This document shows, piece by piece, positions 1-5,044 of a stretch of DNA of 5,044 bases. The number at the start of each line of letters is the position of its first letter. Positions within the stretch are counted from its first letter, which is position 1. Both the position numbers and the translations under genes were made by a program. Source of the stretch: Desulfobacteraceae bacterium (GTDB lineage: Bacteria; Desulfobacterota; Desulfobacteria; Desulfobacterales; Desulfobacteraceae); NCBI GenBank assembly GCA_015486915.1, contig WFQS01000203.1, positions 1-5,044 of the forward strand, given 5' to 3'. The notes under the pieces were generated by a model. The model was not told the DNA's origin. It worked only from the letters and a program-made list of their open reading frames with translations, and made no database searches.

Positions 1-224
1 AACCTGTCAAAAACCGGGGCCCATAGAAATTTTAAAGTATATGGAAGCCCCACAAGTGAGAATATTCCAATCACGGTCAGATCAACACCCTGTTTTTTCA
101 TCCACGCCTGTAATACTGAGATGGTGAGCAGAAGTGGCAGGCCGCATGAAAAACCCATGACAGCGGAAACAATCATTTTCCTGCTGAAAATTTCTTTTAA
201 TATGGAAATGCCGTTTTCCGTGAT
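1..224 (-). CDS. ampG: AmpG-like muropeptide MFS transporter, 5' end only (runs off the left edge)
   Basis: Translating the minus strand gives the N-terminus of an inner-membrane major facilitator protein of the AmpG family, which imports anhydro-muropeptides for peptidoglycan recycling. The visible part contains a hydrophobic first helix with GFSCGLPLLLT, then LQAWMKKQGVD, then a second helix with IGIFSLVGLPYTLKFLW ending APVFDR. This closely follows the start of E. coli AmpG as I remember it (GFASGLPLALT, LQAWM, IGFFSLVGQAYVFKFLWSPLMDR). The rest lies beyond position 1. The start is uncertain. A GGAGGA ribosome binding site (232-227) is followed in frame only by ATC (224-222) and ACG (221-219). 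The first standard start is ATG 176-174, which has only a weak AGGA three bases away. Starting near 224 gives about 23 residues before the GF motif, close to the 20 in E. coli; ATG 176 gives only 7. In-frame stops lie upstream at 261-266. It is the last visible gene of the leftward cluster, about 75 bp after the radical SAM gene. Confidence 0.82.
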   Translation of the reverse strand, partial: MTENGISILKEIFSRKMIVSAVMGFSCGLPLLLTISVLQAWMKKQGVDLTVIGIFSLVGLPYTLKFLWAPVFDR

Positions 225-226
225 AT

Positions 227-232
227 TCCTCC
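227..232 (-). promoter_or_regulatory. Strong ribosome binding site for the AmpG-like gene
   Basis: The minus strand reads GGAGGA here. It sits 2 bases before an in-frame ATC and 5 bases before an in-frame ACG, but about 50 bases before the first ATG of the frame. Its quality argues that translation begins near 224-219 with a non-standard start codon. Confidence 0.5.
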
Positions 233-278
233 GGAAGTATTTAATGTTAGTTTGTTGGGGTTATTAATTTTCTGGGTT

Positions 279-291
279 CAATACAGTATTG
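279..291. repeat. 13-bp perfect palindrome CAATAC-A-GTATTG in the gap before ampG
   Basis: Six-base arms (279-284 and 286-291) flank a single central base, between the radical SAM stop codon and the AmpG-like start. The one-base centre makes it a poor RNA hairpin, and on the minus strand no T-run follows it, so it is not a terminator for the leftward genes. It could be a small DNA-binding site or chance in AT-rich sequence. Confidence 0.3.
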
Positions 292-299
292 GTTTTTAT

Positions 300-2087
300 T
301 CATGTTTTATCCATATTTTCACGGCAGGCTTTGATATAGGGTAAAACATCGGGATCGTTTTTAAAATTTTCAAGATATTCTACTGCCCTGCTGAAATTTC
401 CGGTATTCATCAGGCAAATTGCCATGCACAGGTTCAGTCCTTTTATATCAGGAAAATGATTTAAGCCTTTTTCAAGTATGTCCATGGCTTTTTTAAAATC
501 TCTTTTTTTTTGAAACATCATGCCAAGGCCAAGATATGCCCTGAAATCAGGATAGTATGACAATGCCCTGAAGTACAATTTTTCAGCCGTTGCATCTTTG
601 TCCTTTATCAGTTTATTTCCTGCAAAATCCCCGTGGCTGAATGTCATTCCAAGCCTTGATAAAAAATCCGCATGGCTTTTATAGAGTTCTTTATTATCCA
701 CAAGCTCAATATCCAGGGCAAATCTGTTGAGATTGTTAAAAAAGCAATGTCTTAATTTTTTTCCGAAGGTTTTCACCATGTTAAAATCAAGGTTGGGATC
801 AAGTTCAAACCATGGGATATCTTCTATTTTTTCTTTCCATACATCATCTGTGAGAACTTTTTTTGAACATAAATCCTGGTATAAAGCTGTTCCCGGAAAT
901 ACAACAAGGATATAGAAAATAACGCTTAAGGGTTTTATTTCAAGTATCAGGTCAATACTTTTTTGTATTGTTTTGTCATTTTCTCCCGGGGAGCCGTAAA
1001 TGAAATACGCCCTTGGAAGAATTCCATGGGATGCGGTCATGCGGAAAGTTCTTATGATTCTTTCTTTTTTAACAGGTTTTCCAAGGGTTTTTCTTATTGC
1101 AGCAGAGCCTGATTCAACGCCAAAGCTGATCTGGGTGCAGCCTGCTTTTCTCATGTAAAAAAGGATCTTTTCATCAATGAAATCAACCCTTGAAATGGCA
1201 ACCCATGTTATTTCAAGTCTGCGTGAAATAATCGTTTTGCACACCTCAATCACCCTTTTTTTATCCATTGTAAAGGTGTCATCGGACACAAAAAAATGTG
1301 TGATCCCTTTTTTTACAAGAGATTCAATTTCATCGACAAACCACTTTGGAGAATGAAATCTTACCTTTGATCTTCCCCAGAATGCAGGAGAACCGCAGAA
1401 CCTGCAGTTCCCGGGACACCCCCGTGAAAGGGAAATATGATTAAAATCAAAGTATTTCCCGGGATTGGGAAGCAGATCAAGATTTTCGATCTGTTTTTCA
1501 TTTTCTGTTTCAATAATTTTTCCGTCTTTTCTATAGGCAAGTCCTTTTATGTGGTCGGGATAAATAATTTTATCATTAAAACCGGATTTATAACCTGATA
1601 TCTTTTTATCATGCTGCAGGGGTTTTACTTTAGGATTTAAATTTAAGGAGTATTTTGTTGCATTGATATGGTCGGCAAGTTTTAGAAAGCTTATTTCCCC
1701 CTCTCCTTTAATGATATAATCAAGGGCAGGGCAGGCTTCAAACAGGTGTTTGACAAGAAAGGTTGCCTCAGGTCCCCCAAAAATAGTTTTGATATCAGGA
1801 TCGATTTTTTTTGCGGCTTCTGCAGCTTCCATTGCGGAAAATCGTGTGGCACTTAAAACAGAAAAGCCAAGGATATCCGGTTTTTCTTTTATTATAAGGT
1901 TCTTTAGATAATCAAAAGGGGTTTTGTCACCTGCAGGATTGTCACCTGCAAGATTGATGATTTTTACATCAAAGCCTCTTTCAATGGCAACAGCTCCAAT
2001 GTAAAAAAGTCCCATGGGAATGGAAACTGCATCATCTTCCACAACTCTTTTATCAAGACATGCAGGATTAATGAGAAAAATTTTCAA
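300..2087 (-). CDS. B12-binding domain radical SAM protein with C-terminal TPR repeats
   Basis: This 595-residue protein has three parts. Residues 1-140 form a cobalamin-binding Rossmann-type domain (MKIFLINPA start, DILGFSVLSA at 71-80, FGGPEATF at 103-110, GEGE at 128-131). The classical DxHxxG base-off motif is not seen, as is common in this class. Residues about 215-440 are the radical SAM barrel, with cluster cysteines C224, C228 and C231 in CPGNCRFC, then SDDTFT (268-273) and GVESGS (323-328). Residues about 498-575 are two or more TPR-like helical repeats (AEKLYFRALSYYPD, then FKKAMDILEKGLNHFP and FSRAVEYLENF). Such enzymes cleave S-adenosylmethionine and often methylate or rearrange unreactive carbons; the substrate here cannot be read from sequence. 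The start is TTG, forced by an in-frame TAA only two codons upstream, and no good ribosome binding site is visible. It lies 48 bp after the nitroreductase gene and ends in TGA at 302-300. No signal peptide or membrane segment is seen. Confidence 0.9.
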   Translation of the reverse strand: MKIFLINPACLDKRVVEDDAVSIPMGLFYIGAVAIERGFDVKIINLAGDNPAGDKTPFDYLKNLIIKEKPDILGFSVLSATRFSAMEAAEAAKKIDPDIKTIFGGPEATFLVKHLFEACPALDYIIKGEGEISFLKLADHINATKYSLNLNPKVKPLQHDKKISGYKSGFNDKIIYPDHIKGLAYRKDGKIIETENEKQIENLDLLPNPGKYFDFNHISLSRGCPGNCRFCGSPAFWGRSKVRFHSPKWFVDEIESLVKKGITHFFVSDDTFTMDKKRVIEVCKTIISRRLEITWVAISRVDFIDEKILFYMRKAGCTQISFGVESGSAAIRKTLGKPVKKERIIRTFRMTASHGILPRAYFIYGSPGENDKTIQKSIDLILEIKPLSVIFYILVVFPGTALYQDLCSKKVLTDDVWKEKIEDIPWFELDPNLDFNMVKTFGKKLRHCFFNNLNRFALDIELVDNKELYKSHADFLSRLGMTFSHGDFAGNKLIKDKDATAEKLYFRALSYYPDFRAYLGLGMMFQKKRDFKKAMDILEKGLNHFPDIKGLNLCMAICLMNTGNFSRAVEYLENFKNDPDVLPYIKACRENMDKT

Positions 2088-2135
2088 TTCATATTACCCG
2101 GTGTCTCTGTTTTTTTTTGCGTATCACTTTGTGTG
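2088..2135 (-). other. Short spacer with an A9 tract before the TTG-started radical SAM gene
   Basis: The spacer lacks a Shine-Dalgarno sequence; the best candidate is a GGG at 2099-2097. On the mRNA strand it has nine consecutive A (2118-2110), 23 bases upstream of the TTG start, and such A-rich leaders can help ribosome loading. A two-codon frame ATG-AAT-TGA (2092-2084) overlaps the TTG start. At its upstream edge an imperfect inverted repeat (2121-2127 with 2133-2139, six of seven pairs) overlaps the nitroreductase stop codon. It is not followed by a T-run on the mRNA strand, so read-through is expected. Confidence 0.4.
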
Positions 2136-2720
2136 TTACCATGATGCCAGTATAATTTCCCCAAGACCCCTTTTTGGAACATGGTGGATATTTTTTTCAT
2201 CACGCCAGTATTTGATATTACCACCGGGTTTAAGGTCTTCAAGTCTTACCTCTTCTTTTGGAGTTCCAAGCGCAATGACAAGAAGAATCTCAAGGTGACT
2301 TTCAATGTTTAAAAAGTTTCTCAGTTTTTTGTGATTGATGGCGGCAAGCATGCATCCTGCAAAACCCATTTCCCTTGCACCAAGCAGAATGGACTGGGCT
2401 GCTATTCCGTGATCGCACCTGAAATTCTTTGTGATTGTATTGTCGCCCATGATAACAATGTAGGCAGAAGGTTTTTCTCCTTCTTCAGGACCATCCCAGT
2501 CCTTAAGATATGCTGCCCAGGCAAGGCAGGAAAATATTTCCTCATTTTTTTCCCCGTCGGTTGAGATCATGTATTTCAGTGGTTGAAAATTGGCAGCCGA
2601 TGCAGAGCATCTTCCAAGATCAACAAGTTTTTTTAAAGTATCATTGTCAATTTTATGATCACTGAACTGGTCAAATCTTCTGCAGCTTCTATTTGCTTTT
2701 ACAAGTTCAAAAATATTCAT
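2136..2720 (-). CDS. Nitroreductase-family FMN-dependent oxidoreductase
   Basis: This 194-residue cytoplasmic flavoprotein belongs to the nitroreductase fold, whose members bind FMN at a dimer interface and pass electrons from NAD(P)H to nitro compounds, quinones or other acceptors. The family's FMN-phosphate motif RSCRRF is at 11-16 and the FMN-contacting SASAANFQPLKY at 39-50. DHGIAAQSILLGAREMGFAGC (103-123) is the central helix and glycine turn, IALGTPKE (149-156) is the late strand, and HVPKRGLGEI (180-189) is the typical C-terminal tail. Length is normal for the short, stand-alone class. The ATG start has AAAGGAG 10 bases upstream (2737-2731), a rather long spacing. It lies 25 bp downstream of rdgB and 48 bp upstream of the radical SAM gene, and is probably co-transcribed with both. 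Unlike some clostridial and archaeal relatives it has no ferredoxin domain. The physiological substrate cannot be assigned. Confidence 0.9.
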   Translation of the reverse strand: MNIFELVKANRSCRRFDQFSDHKIDNDTLKKLVDLGRCSASAANFQPLKYMISTDGEKNEEIFSCLAWAAYLKDWDGPEEGEKPSAYIVIMGDNTITKNFRCDHGIAAQSILLGAREMGFAGCMLAAINHKKLRNFLNIESHLEILLVIALGTPKEEVRLEDLKPGGNIKYWRDEKNIHHVPKRGLGEIILASW

Positions 2721-2730
2721 ATTTTTCAGA

Positions 2731-2737
2731 CTCCTTT
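2731..2737 (-). promoter_or_regulatory. Ribosome binding site of the nitroreductase gene
   Basis: AAAGGAG on the minus strand, 10 bases before the ATG at 2720. It lies in the 25-bp gap after the rdgB stop codon, which supports coupled expression from one transcript. Confidence 0.6.
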
Positions 2738-2745
2738 AAAAATAT

Positions 2746-3384
2746 TTATAATTTACACTCTGCTTTTTCAAATATGGGCATGTTCTGGTCAATCCACTGC
2801 AGAATTTTATCAAATTCATTCCTGATTTCAATCAATGCCTTTCCCCTGTGGCTGACCATGCTTTTTTCCTCCATTGACACCTCGGCAAAAGTTTTTTTAA
2901 ACTCTGGATAATAAAAAAAAGGGTCATACCCGAATCCGTTTTCTCCGGCGGGTTCTTCAAGGATCACGCCTTCGCATCTTCCTTCGTAGGTTAAGGCTGC
3001 TCCTGTTGGAACTGCAATGGAAATTACACATTCAAAGGCAGCTTTGCGGTTTTTTTTGCCTTTTAGCTTTTTTATTAATTTTTCACAATTTTCTTTATCC
3101 GTTGCATTTTCCCCTGCATATCTTGCCGAGTAGATTCCGGGTTCTCCGTTCAGCGCTTCAACAACAAGTCCTGAATCATCTGCCATTGCAGGATATCCCA
3201 GGATTCTTGAAACAAAGCTGGCTTTTTTATAGGCATTTTCATCAAAACTTGTACCGTCTTCTTCAATTTCAGGGATGGGGCCAAAATCATCAAGATCTTT
3301 TATTACAACATCCTTCATTTTCAGAAGCTGTTTTATTTCCCTTGTTTTATTTTTGTTGCGGGTTGCAAGTATTATAATATTCAA
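2746..3384 (-). CDS. rdgB: XTP/dITP pyrophosphatase (RdgB/HAM1 family)
   Basis: This 212-residue cytoplasmic house-cleaning enzyme hydrolyses ITP, dITP and XTP to the monophosphate and pyrophosphate, keeping deaminated purines out of DNA and RNA. All family landmarks are present. ILATRNKNKTREI at the N-terminus holds the nucleotide-phosphate loop with T8 and K13. EEDGTSFDENA is at 41-51. ADDSGL (68-73) includes D69, the expected catalytic base, and EPGIYSARYAGENAT is at 81-95. EPAGENGFGYDPFF (144-157) is the base-recognition loop, and SHRGKAL (178-184) is near the end. It is about 15 residues longer than E. coli RdgB, the excess being a C-terminal tail. The start is TTG (3384-3382): no ATG fits, and GGAGGAG sits four bases upstream (3395-3389). 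It is the first gene of the leftward cluster. Any promoter lies in the adjacent intergenic region but cannot be fixed. Confidence 0.95.
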   Translation of the reverse strand: MNIIILATRNKNKTREIKQLLKMKDVVIKDLDDFGPIPEIEEDGTSFDENAYKKASFVSRILGYPAMADDSGLVVEALNGEPGIYSARYAGENATDKENCEKLIKKLKGKKNRKAAFECVISIAVPTGAALTYEGRCEGVILEEPAGENGFGYDPFFYYPEFKKTFAEVSMEEKSMVSHRGKALIEIRNEFDKILQWIDQNMPIFEKAECKL

Positions 3385-3388
3385 TTAA

Positions 3389-3395
3389 CTCCTCC
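3389..3395 (-). promoter_or_regulatory. Strong ribosome binding site that fixes the TTG start of rdgB
   Basis: GGAGGAG on the minus strand, four bases before TTG at 3384 (six from the GGAGG core). It is near-ideal and compensates for the weaker start codon. Confidence 0.75.
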
Positions 3396-3443
3396 GGATA
3401 ATTTCTCAATGTTCGGATTTAATAAAAATAAACAGGCTCATGC

Positions 3444-3463
3444 TCATGATATGCATATGATGA
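3444..3463. repeat. 20-bp near-palindrome upstream of rdgB, candidate operator
   Basis: The core ATATGCATAT (3449-3458) is a perfect 10-bp palindrome. The outer arms TCAT and ATGA match, leaving one symmetric G-G mismatch (3448 and 3459), so 18 of 20 positions are symmetric. It lies 60 bp upstream of the rdgB start, where a repressor or activator site would sit. A short T-run follows on the plus strand, but the stem is nearly all A/T pairs, so a terminator is less likely. Confidence 0.35.
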
Positions 3464-3546
3464 TTTTTGCAGTGAATATATACGGTTTTAAAATAAATTT
3501 CAATGATTTCAGAAATTCTTTAAATAATGTTCCGTAATTATTCAGC

Positions 3547-3576
3547 CGCAGATTTGCACAGATAAACGCAGATATT
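3547..3576. repeat. Three tandem 10-bp repeats, consensus CRCAGATWWN
   Basis: Three adjoining units read CGCAGATTTG, CACAGATAAA and CGCAGATATT. The period is exactly 10 bases, with the core CRCAGAT kept in all three. From memory, similar CGCAGATT-type strings are scattered in intergenic DNA of many unrelated bacteria, so this may be a short copy of such a dispersed element rather than a local operator. The preceding CAGC (3543-3546) does not extend the series. Confidence 0.55.
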
Positions 3577-3825
3577 TTTAACAACTGCAAAAAGAATTCA
3601 TAGTTCCCTCAGTGCACAGGATTTACAGTTTCCGGTATAAAAAAAGTGTGTCTTAAAAATGATGTAAAACACTCTAAAATTTTATAAGCCCGTCAAAAAT
3701 CTAACGTTACAGTTTTAAAAATAACGATGTTTCCGGCAAATTTTACCATACTGCACAAGTAATAAAAATTGACCAATATGTATAACTATCTTAATTTTCA
3801 AGTAATTATGCTTTATTCTATTATG

Positions 3826-3841
3826 TGGCACTATGATTGCA
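3826..3841 (+). promoter_or_regulatory. Sigma-54 (RpoN) -24/-12 promoter
   Basis: TGGCAC (3826-3831) and TTGCA (3837-3841) match the sigma-54 consensus TGGCAC-N5-TTGCW. The invariant GG (3827-3828) and GC (3839-3840) are separated by exactly ten bases, the strict family spacing. Transcription should start about 12 bases past the GC, near 3852, giving a leader of roughly 75 bases before the ATG at 3927. Such promoters need an AAA+ enhancer-binding protein acting from upstream. None is encoded in this window. Confidence 0.72.
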
Positions 3842-3914
3842 TAAAGCTATATTTAAATAAAATTTTCATAAAGACTTTCTAAATAGAAAAGATTTGAAAA
3901 GACAAGAGTTTTAA

Positions 3915-3920
3915 AAGGAG
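3915..3920 (+). promoter_or_regulatory. Ribosome binding site of the diguanylate cyclase gene
   Basis: AAGGAG, six bases before ATG 3927. This is ideal spacing and confirms the start. Confidence 0.8.
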
Positions 3921-3926
3921 TTAAAC

Positions 3927-5018
3927 ATGAAATTTGCATTAAATAGAATATCAAGGAAATTTTCAGGAATTTTCTCAATGCTTTTCAATATTTCAGCAAA
4001 ACAGGCTGATGACAATAATAAAAGACTGATAAAATATATTGTTGAATTGAATCAGAAAAAAAAATCAGATGAAATAATAAATGAGGCATCTCTCTGTTTG
4101 AAAGACATTGTTAATTACAGGCTTTTTGCCGTTGTTATTAAAAATGAAAAAGAGATAGATGTATGGCTGGATCCGAGAATGTACAAATCTTCCCTTGAAA
4201 CAATAATCATGGGTGATTTTTCAATAAAAAATAAAAAAAACATTAATTATATCAACCATAGTTTTGATAAAGATGAACAGGAAAAAAAGTTCAGCATGAA
4301 AAATCTTGTATCCTATGATTTGATGGAAGAAGACTGCATGGTAAAAGTTTACATGGTTCCCGGCCGTAACATGCTGAATTATCATGATGATATAGTGAAT
4401 GTAATTCTGAAAAGTACAGGGGTGGCGCTTTCAAGACAGATGAAAATTGCAAAATTAGATGATGCAGCAAGGCTTGATCCTTTAACCCGGTGCTATAACA
4501 GAAGAGAGTTTGAAACCCAGATAAATCGAAATATTGCAAGGGCAGCCAGGCACAGGACACAATTATCTGTTTTTATGTTTGATATCGATCATTTTAAAAA
4601 AGTTAATGATACTTATGGACATCAGGCAGGGGATGAAGTTCTAAAAGCAGTCTCAGCCCTGGCCCGTGATAATATGAGGGCGGATGATGTCCTTGCAAGA
4701 TACGGTGGGGAAGAATTTTTTGCAATCCTTCCAGGCACAGGGAAACGCGAGGCAATGGAGCTTTCCGACAGAATCAGGCGTATGATTTCAAAACAATCCA
4801 TTGCTACCTCCCAGGGAAATATTCGTGTAACTGCAAGTTTTGGTGTTGCATCACTTTCAGGCCATGCCGATGCAGCAACACTTATTGAGGACGCTGATGC
4901 CATGATGTACAAGGCAAAATTAAACGGCAGAAATACCGTTATGCCCGGTTTGATAAAAATATGCTCTGAAGAGAACAGTTCATGTAAGAATGTTCCAATG
5001 AGATCGGTTAATCATTGA
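3927..5018 (+). CDS. Soluble diguanylate cyclase (GGDEF protein) with GAF-like N-terminal region
   Basis: This 363-residue protein makes cyclic di-GMP from two GTP, controlling motility, adhesion and related choices. The GGDEF domain spans about 180-340: LDPLTRCYNRREF (183-195) opens it. FDIDHFKKVNDTYGHQAGDE (218-237) carries the metal ligand D219, the substrate-binding N227 and D236. YGGEEF (259-264) is the intact active site with E262, followed by TASFGVAS (302-309) and ADAMMYKAKLNGRN (323-336). RADD (251-254) is an RxxD inhibitory site nine residues before the GGEEF motif, so product feedback is expected. Residues about 30-170 have the length and alternating pattern of a GAF sensor (helix LIKYIVELNQ, strand FAVVIKN, closing helix VNVILKSTGVALSRQ) that leads into the linker. 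No ligand is apparent and the assignment is tentative. There is no membrane segment or signal peptide. A sigma-54 element lies 85 bp upstream. The last 25 residues are polar and probably disordered. Confidence 0.93.
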   Translation: MKFALNRISRKFSGIFSMLFNISAKQADDNNKRLIKYIVELNQKKKSDEIINEASLCLKDIVNYRLFAVVIKNEKEIDVWLDPRMYKSSLETIIMGDFSIKNKKNINYINHSFDKDEQEKKFSMKNLVSYDLMEEDCMVKVYMVPGRNMLNYHDDIVNVILKSTGVALSRQMKIAKLDDAARLDPLTRCYNRREFETQINRNIARAARHRTQLSVFMFDIDHFKKVNDTYGHQAGDEVLKAVSALARDNMRADDVLARYGGEEFFAILPGTGKREAMELSDRIRRMISKQSIATSQGNIRVTASFGVASLSGHADAATLIEDADAMMYKAKLNGRNTVMPGLIKICSEENSSCKNVPMRSVNH

Positions 5019-5044
5019 TTTTAAACTGTTTCATATAACTGCCA

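Larger units (their letters stand above)
3385..3926. other. 542-bp divergent intergenic region, no credible gene
   Basis: This AT-rich stretch separates the leftward rdgB cluster from the rightward diguanylate cyclase gene. I find no coding frame with a ribosome binding site, no tRNA or rRNA and no riboswitch-like structure. It contains, left to right: the rdgB leader, a 20-bp near-palindrome (3444-3463), a weak inverted repeat AATTTC/GAAATT (3496-3501, 3512-3517), a three-unit 10-bp tandem repeat (3547-3576), a possibly related CACAGGATTTACAG tract (3615-3628), an inverted repeat CGTTA/TAACG (3705-3709, 3722-3726), a weak sigma-70-like pair TTGACC-N17-TAATTT (3769-3797), and a sigma-54 element (3826-3841). 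Confidence 0.7.

Noticed and set aside
279..300. Palindrome plus T-run on the plus strand as a terminator
   Set aside because: No plus-strand gene reads into it, and the central single base allows only a short AT stem; for the leftward genes the T-run is on the wrong side.
2014..2564. Plus-strand frames opposite the radical SAM start and the nitroreductase gene
   Set aside because: They are antisense to well-supported genes, have no ribosome binding sites and contain no recognisable motifs.
3006..3377. Plus-strand open frame of 123 codons opposite rdgB
   Set aside because: It lies wholly antisense to a clear RdgB gene, has a composition typical of a reverse shadow and matches no family.
3366..3379. 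TATAAT-like string on the minus strand near the rdgB start
   Set aside because: It falls within the first codons of rdgB, downstream of the ribosome binding site, and cannot serve this gene.
3523..3570. Twelve-codon frame beginning ATG TTC CGT before and through the tandem repeats
   Set aside because: It has no ribosome binding site, is too short and overlaps the repeat; there is no sign of coding.
3547..3628. Repeats as a CRISPR array
   Set aside because: The units are 10 bases and directly adjoining with no spacers, and no cas genes are present.
3645..3673. AGTGT ... ACACT inverted repeat as a terminator
   Set aside because: The stem is five bases with a 19-base loop and no following T-run.
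4291..4912. Minus-strand frames inside the diguanylate cyclase gene
   Set aside because: They are mirror frames of a strongly conserved GGDEF gene; the protein strings are low in information.

Overview
The window is AT-rich bacterial DNA with four minus-strand genes, a 542-bp intergenic region, and one plus-strand gene. Protein flavour, base composition and a near-perfect sigma-54 promoter fit an AT-rich Gram-negative anaerobe. Members of the Desulfobacterota (Desulfobacteraceae-like) are my best guess, but this is inferred from gene style, not from a diagnostic marker.

Minus strand, in transcription order: an RdgB/HAM1-type XTP/dITP pyrophosphatase (2746-3384, TTG start); a nitroreductase-family flavoprotein (2136-2720); a B12-binding-domain radical SAM protein with a C-terminal TPR tail (300-2087, TTG start); and the 5' end of an AmpG-like muropeptide MFS transporter that runs off the left edge (1 to about 224). 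Gaps are 25, 48 and about 75 bp, and no convincing terminator separates the genes, so they probably form one operon read leftward. The mix (nucleotide-pool cleaning, a flavin reductase, a corrinoid/radical SAM enzyme of unknown substrate, a peptidoglycan-fragment importer) does not define one pathway.

The intergenic region (3385-3926) holds a near-palindrome about 60 bp upstream of rdgB, a three-unit 10-bp tandem repeat of the CGCAGATTWN kind, a small inverted repeat, and a sigma-54 -24/-12 element (TGGCAC-N5-TTGCA) 85 bp upstream of the plus-strand gene.

Plus strand: a soluble diguanylate cyclase (3927-5018) with a GAF-like N-terminal region, an intact GGEEF active site and an RxxD inhibitory site. 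The sigma-54 element suggests that its expression depends on an enhancer-binding protein. I found no wholly new system. The most worthwhile signals are the sigma-54-controlled cyclase, the helically phased 10-bp repeat, and the AmpG start region, which has a strong ribosome binding site but no standard start codon.
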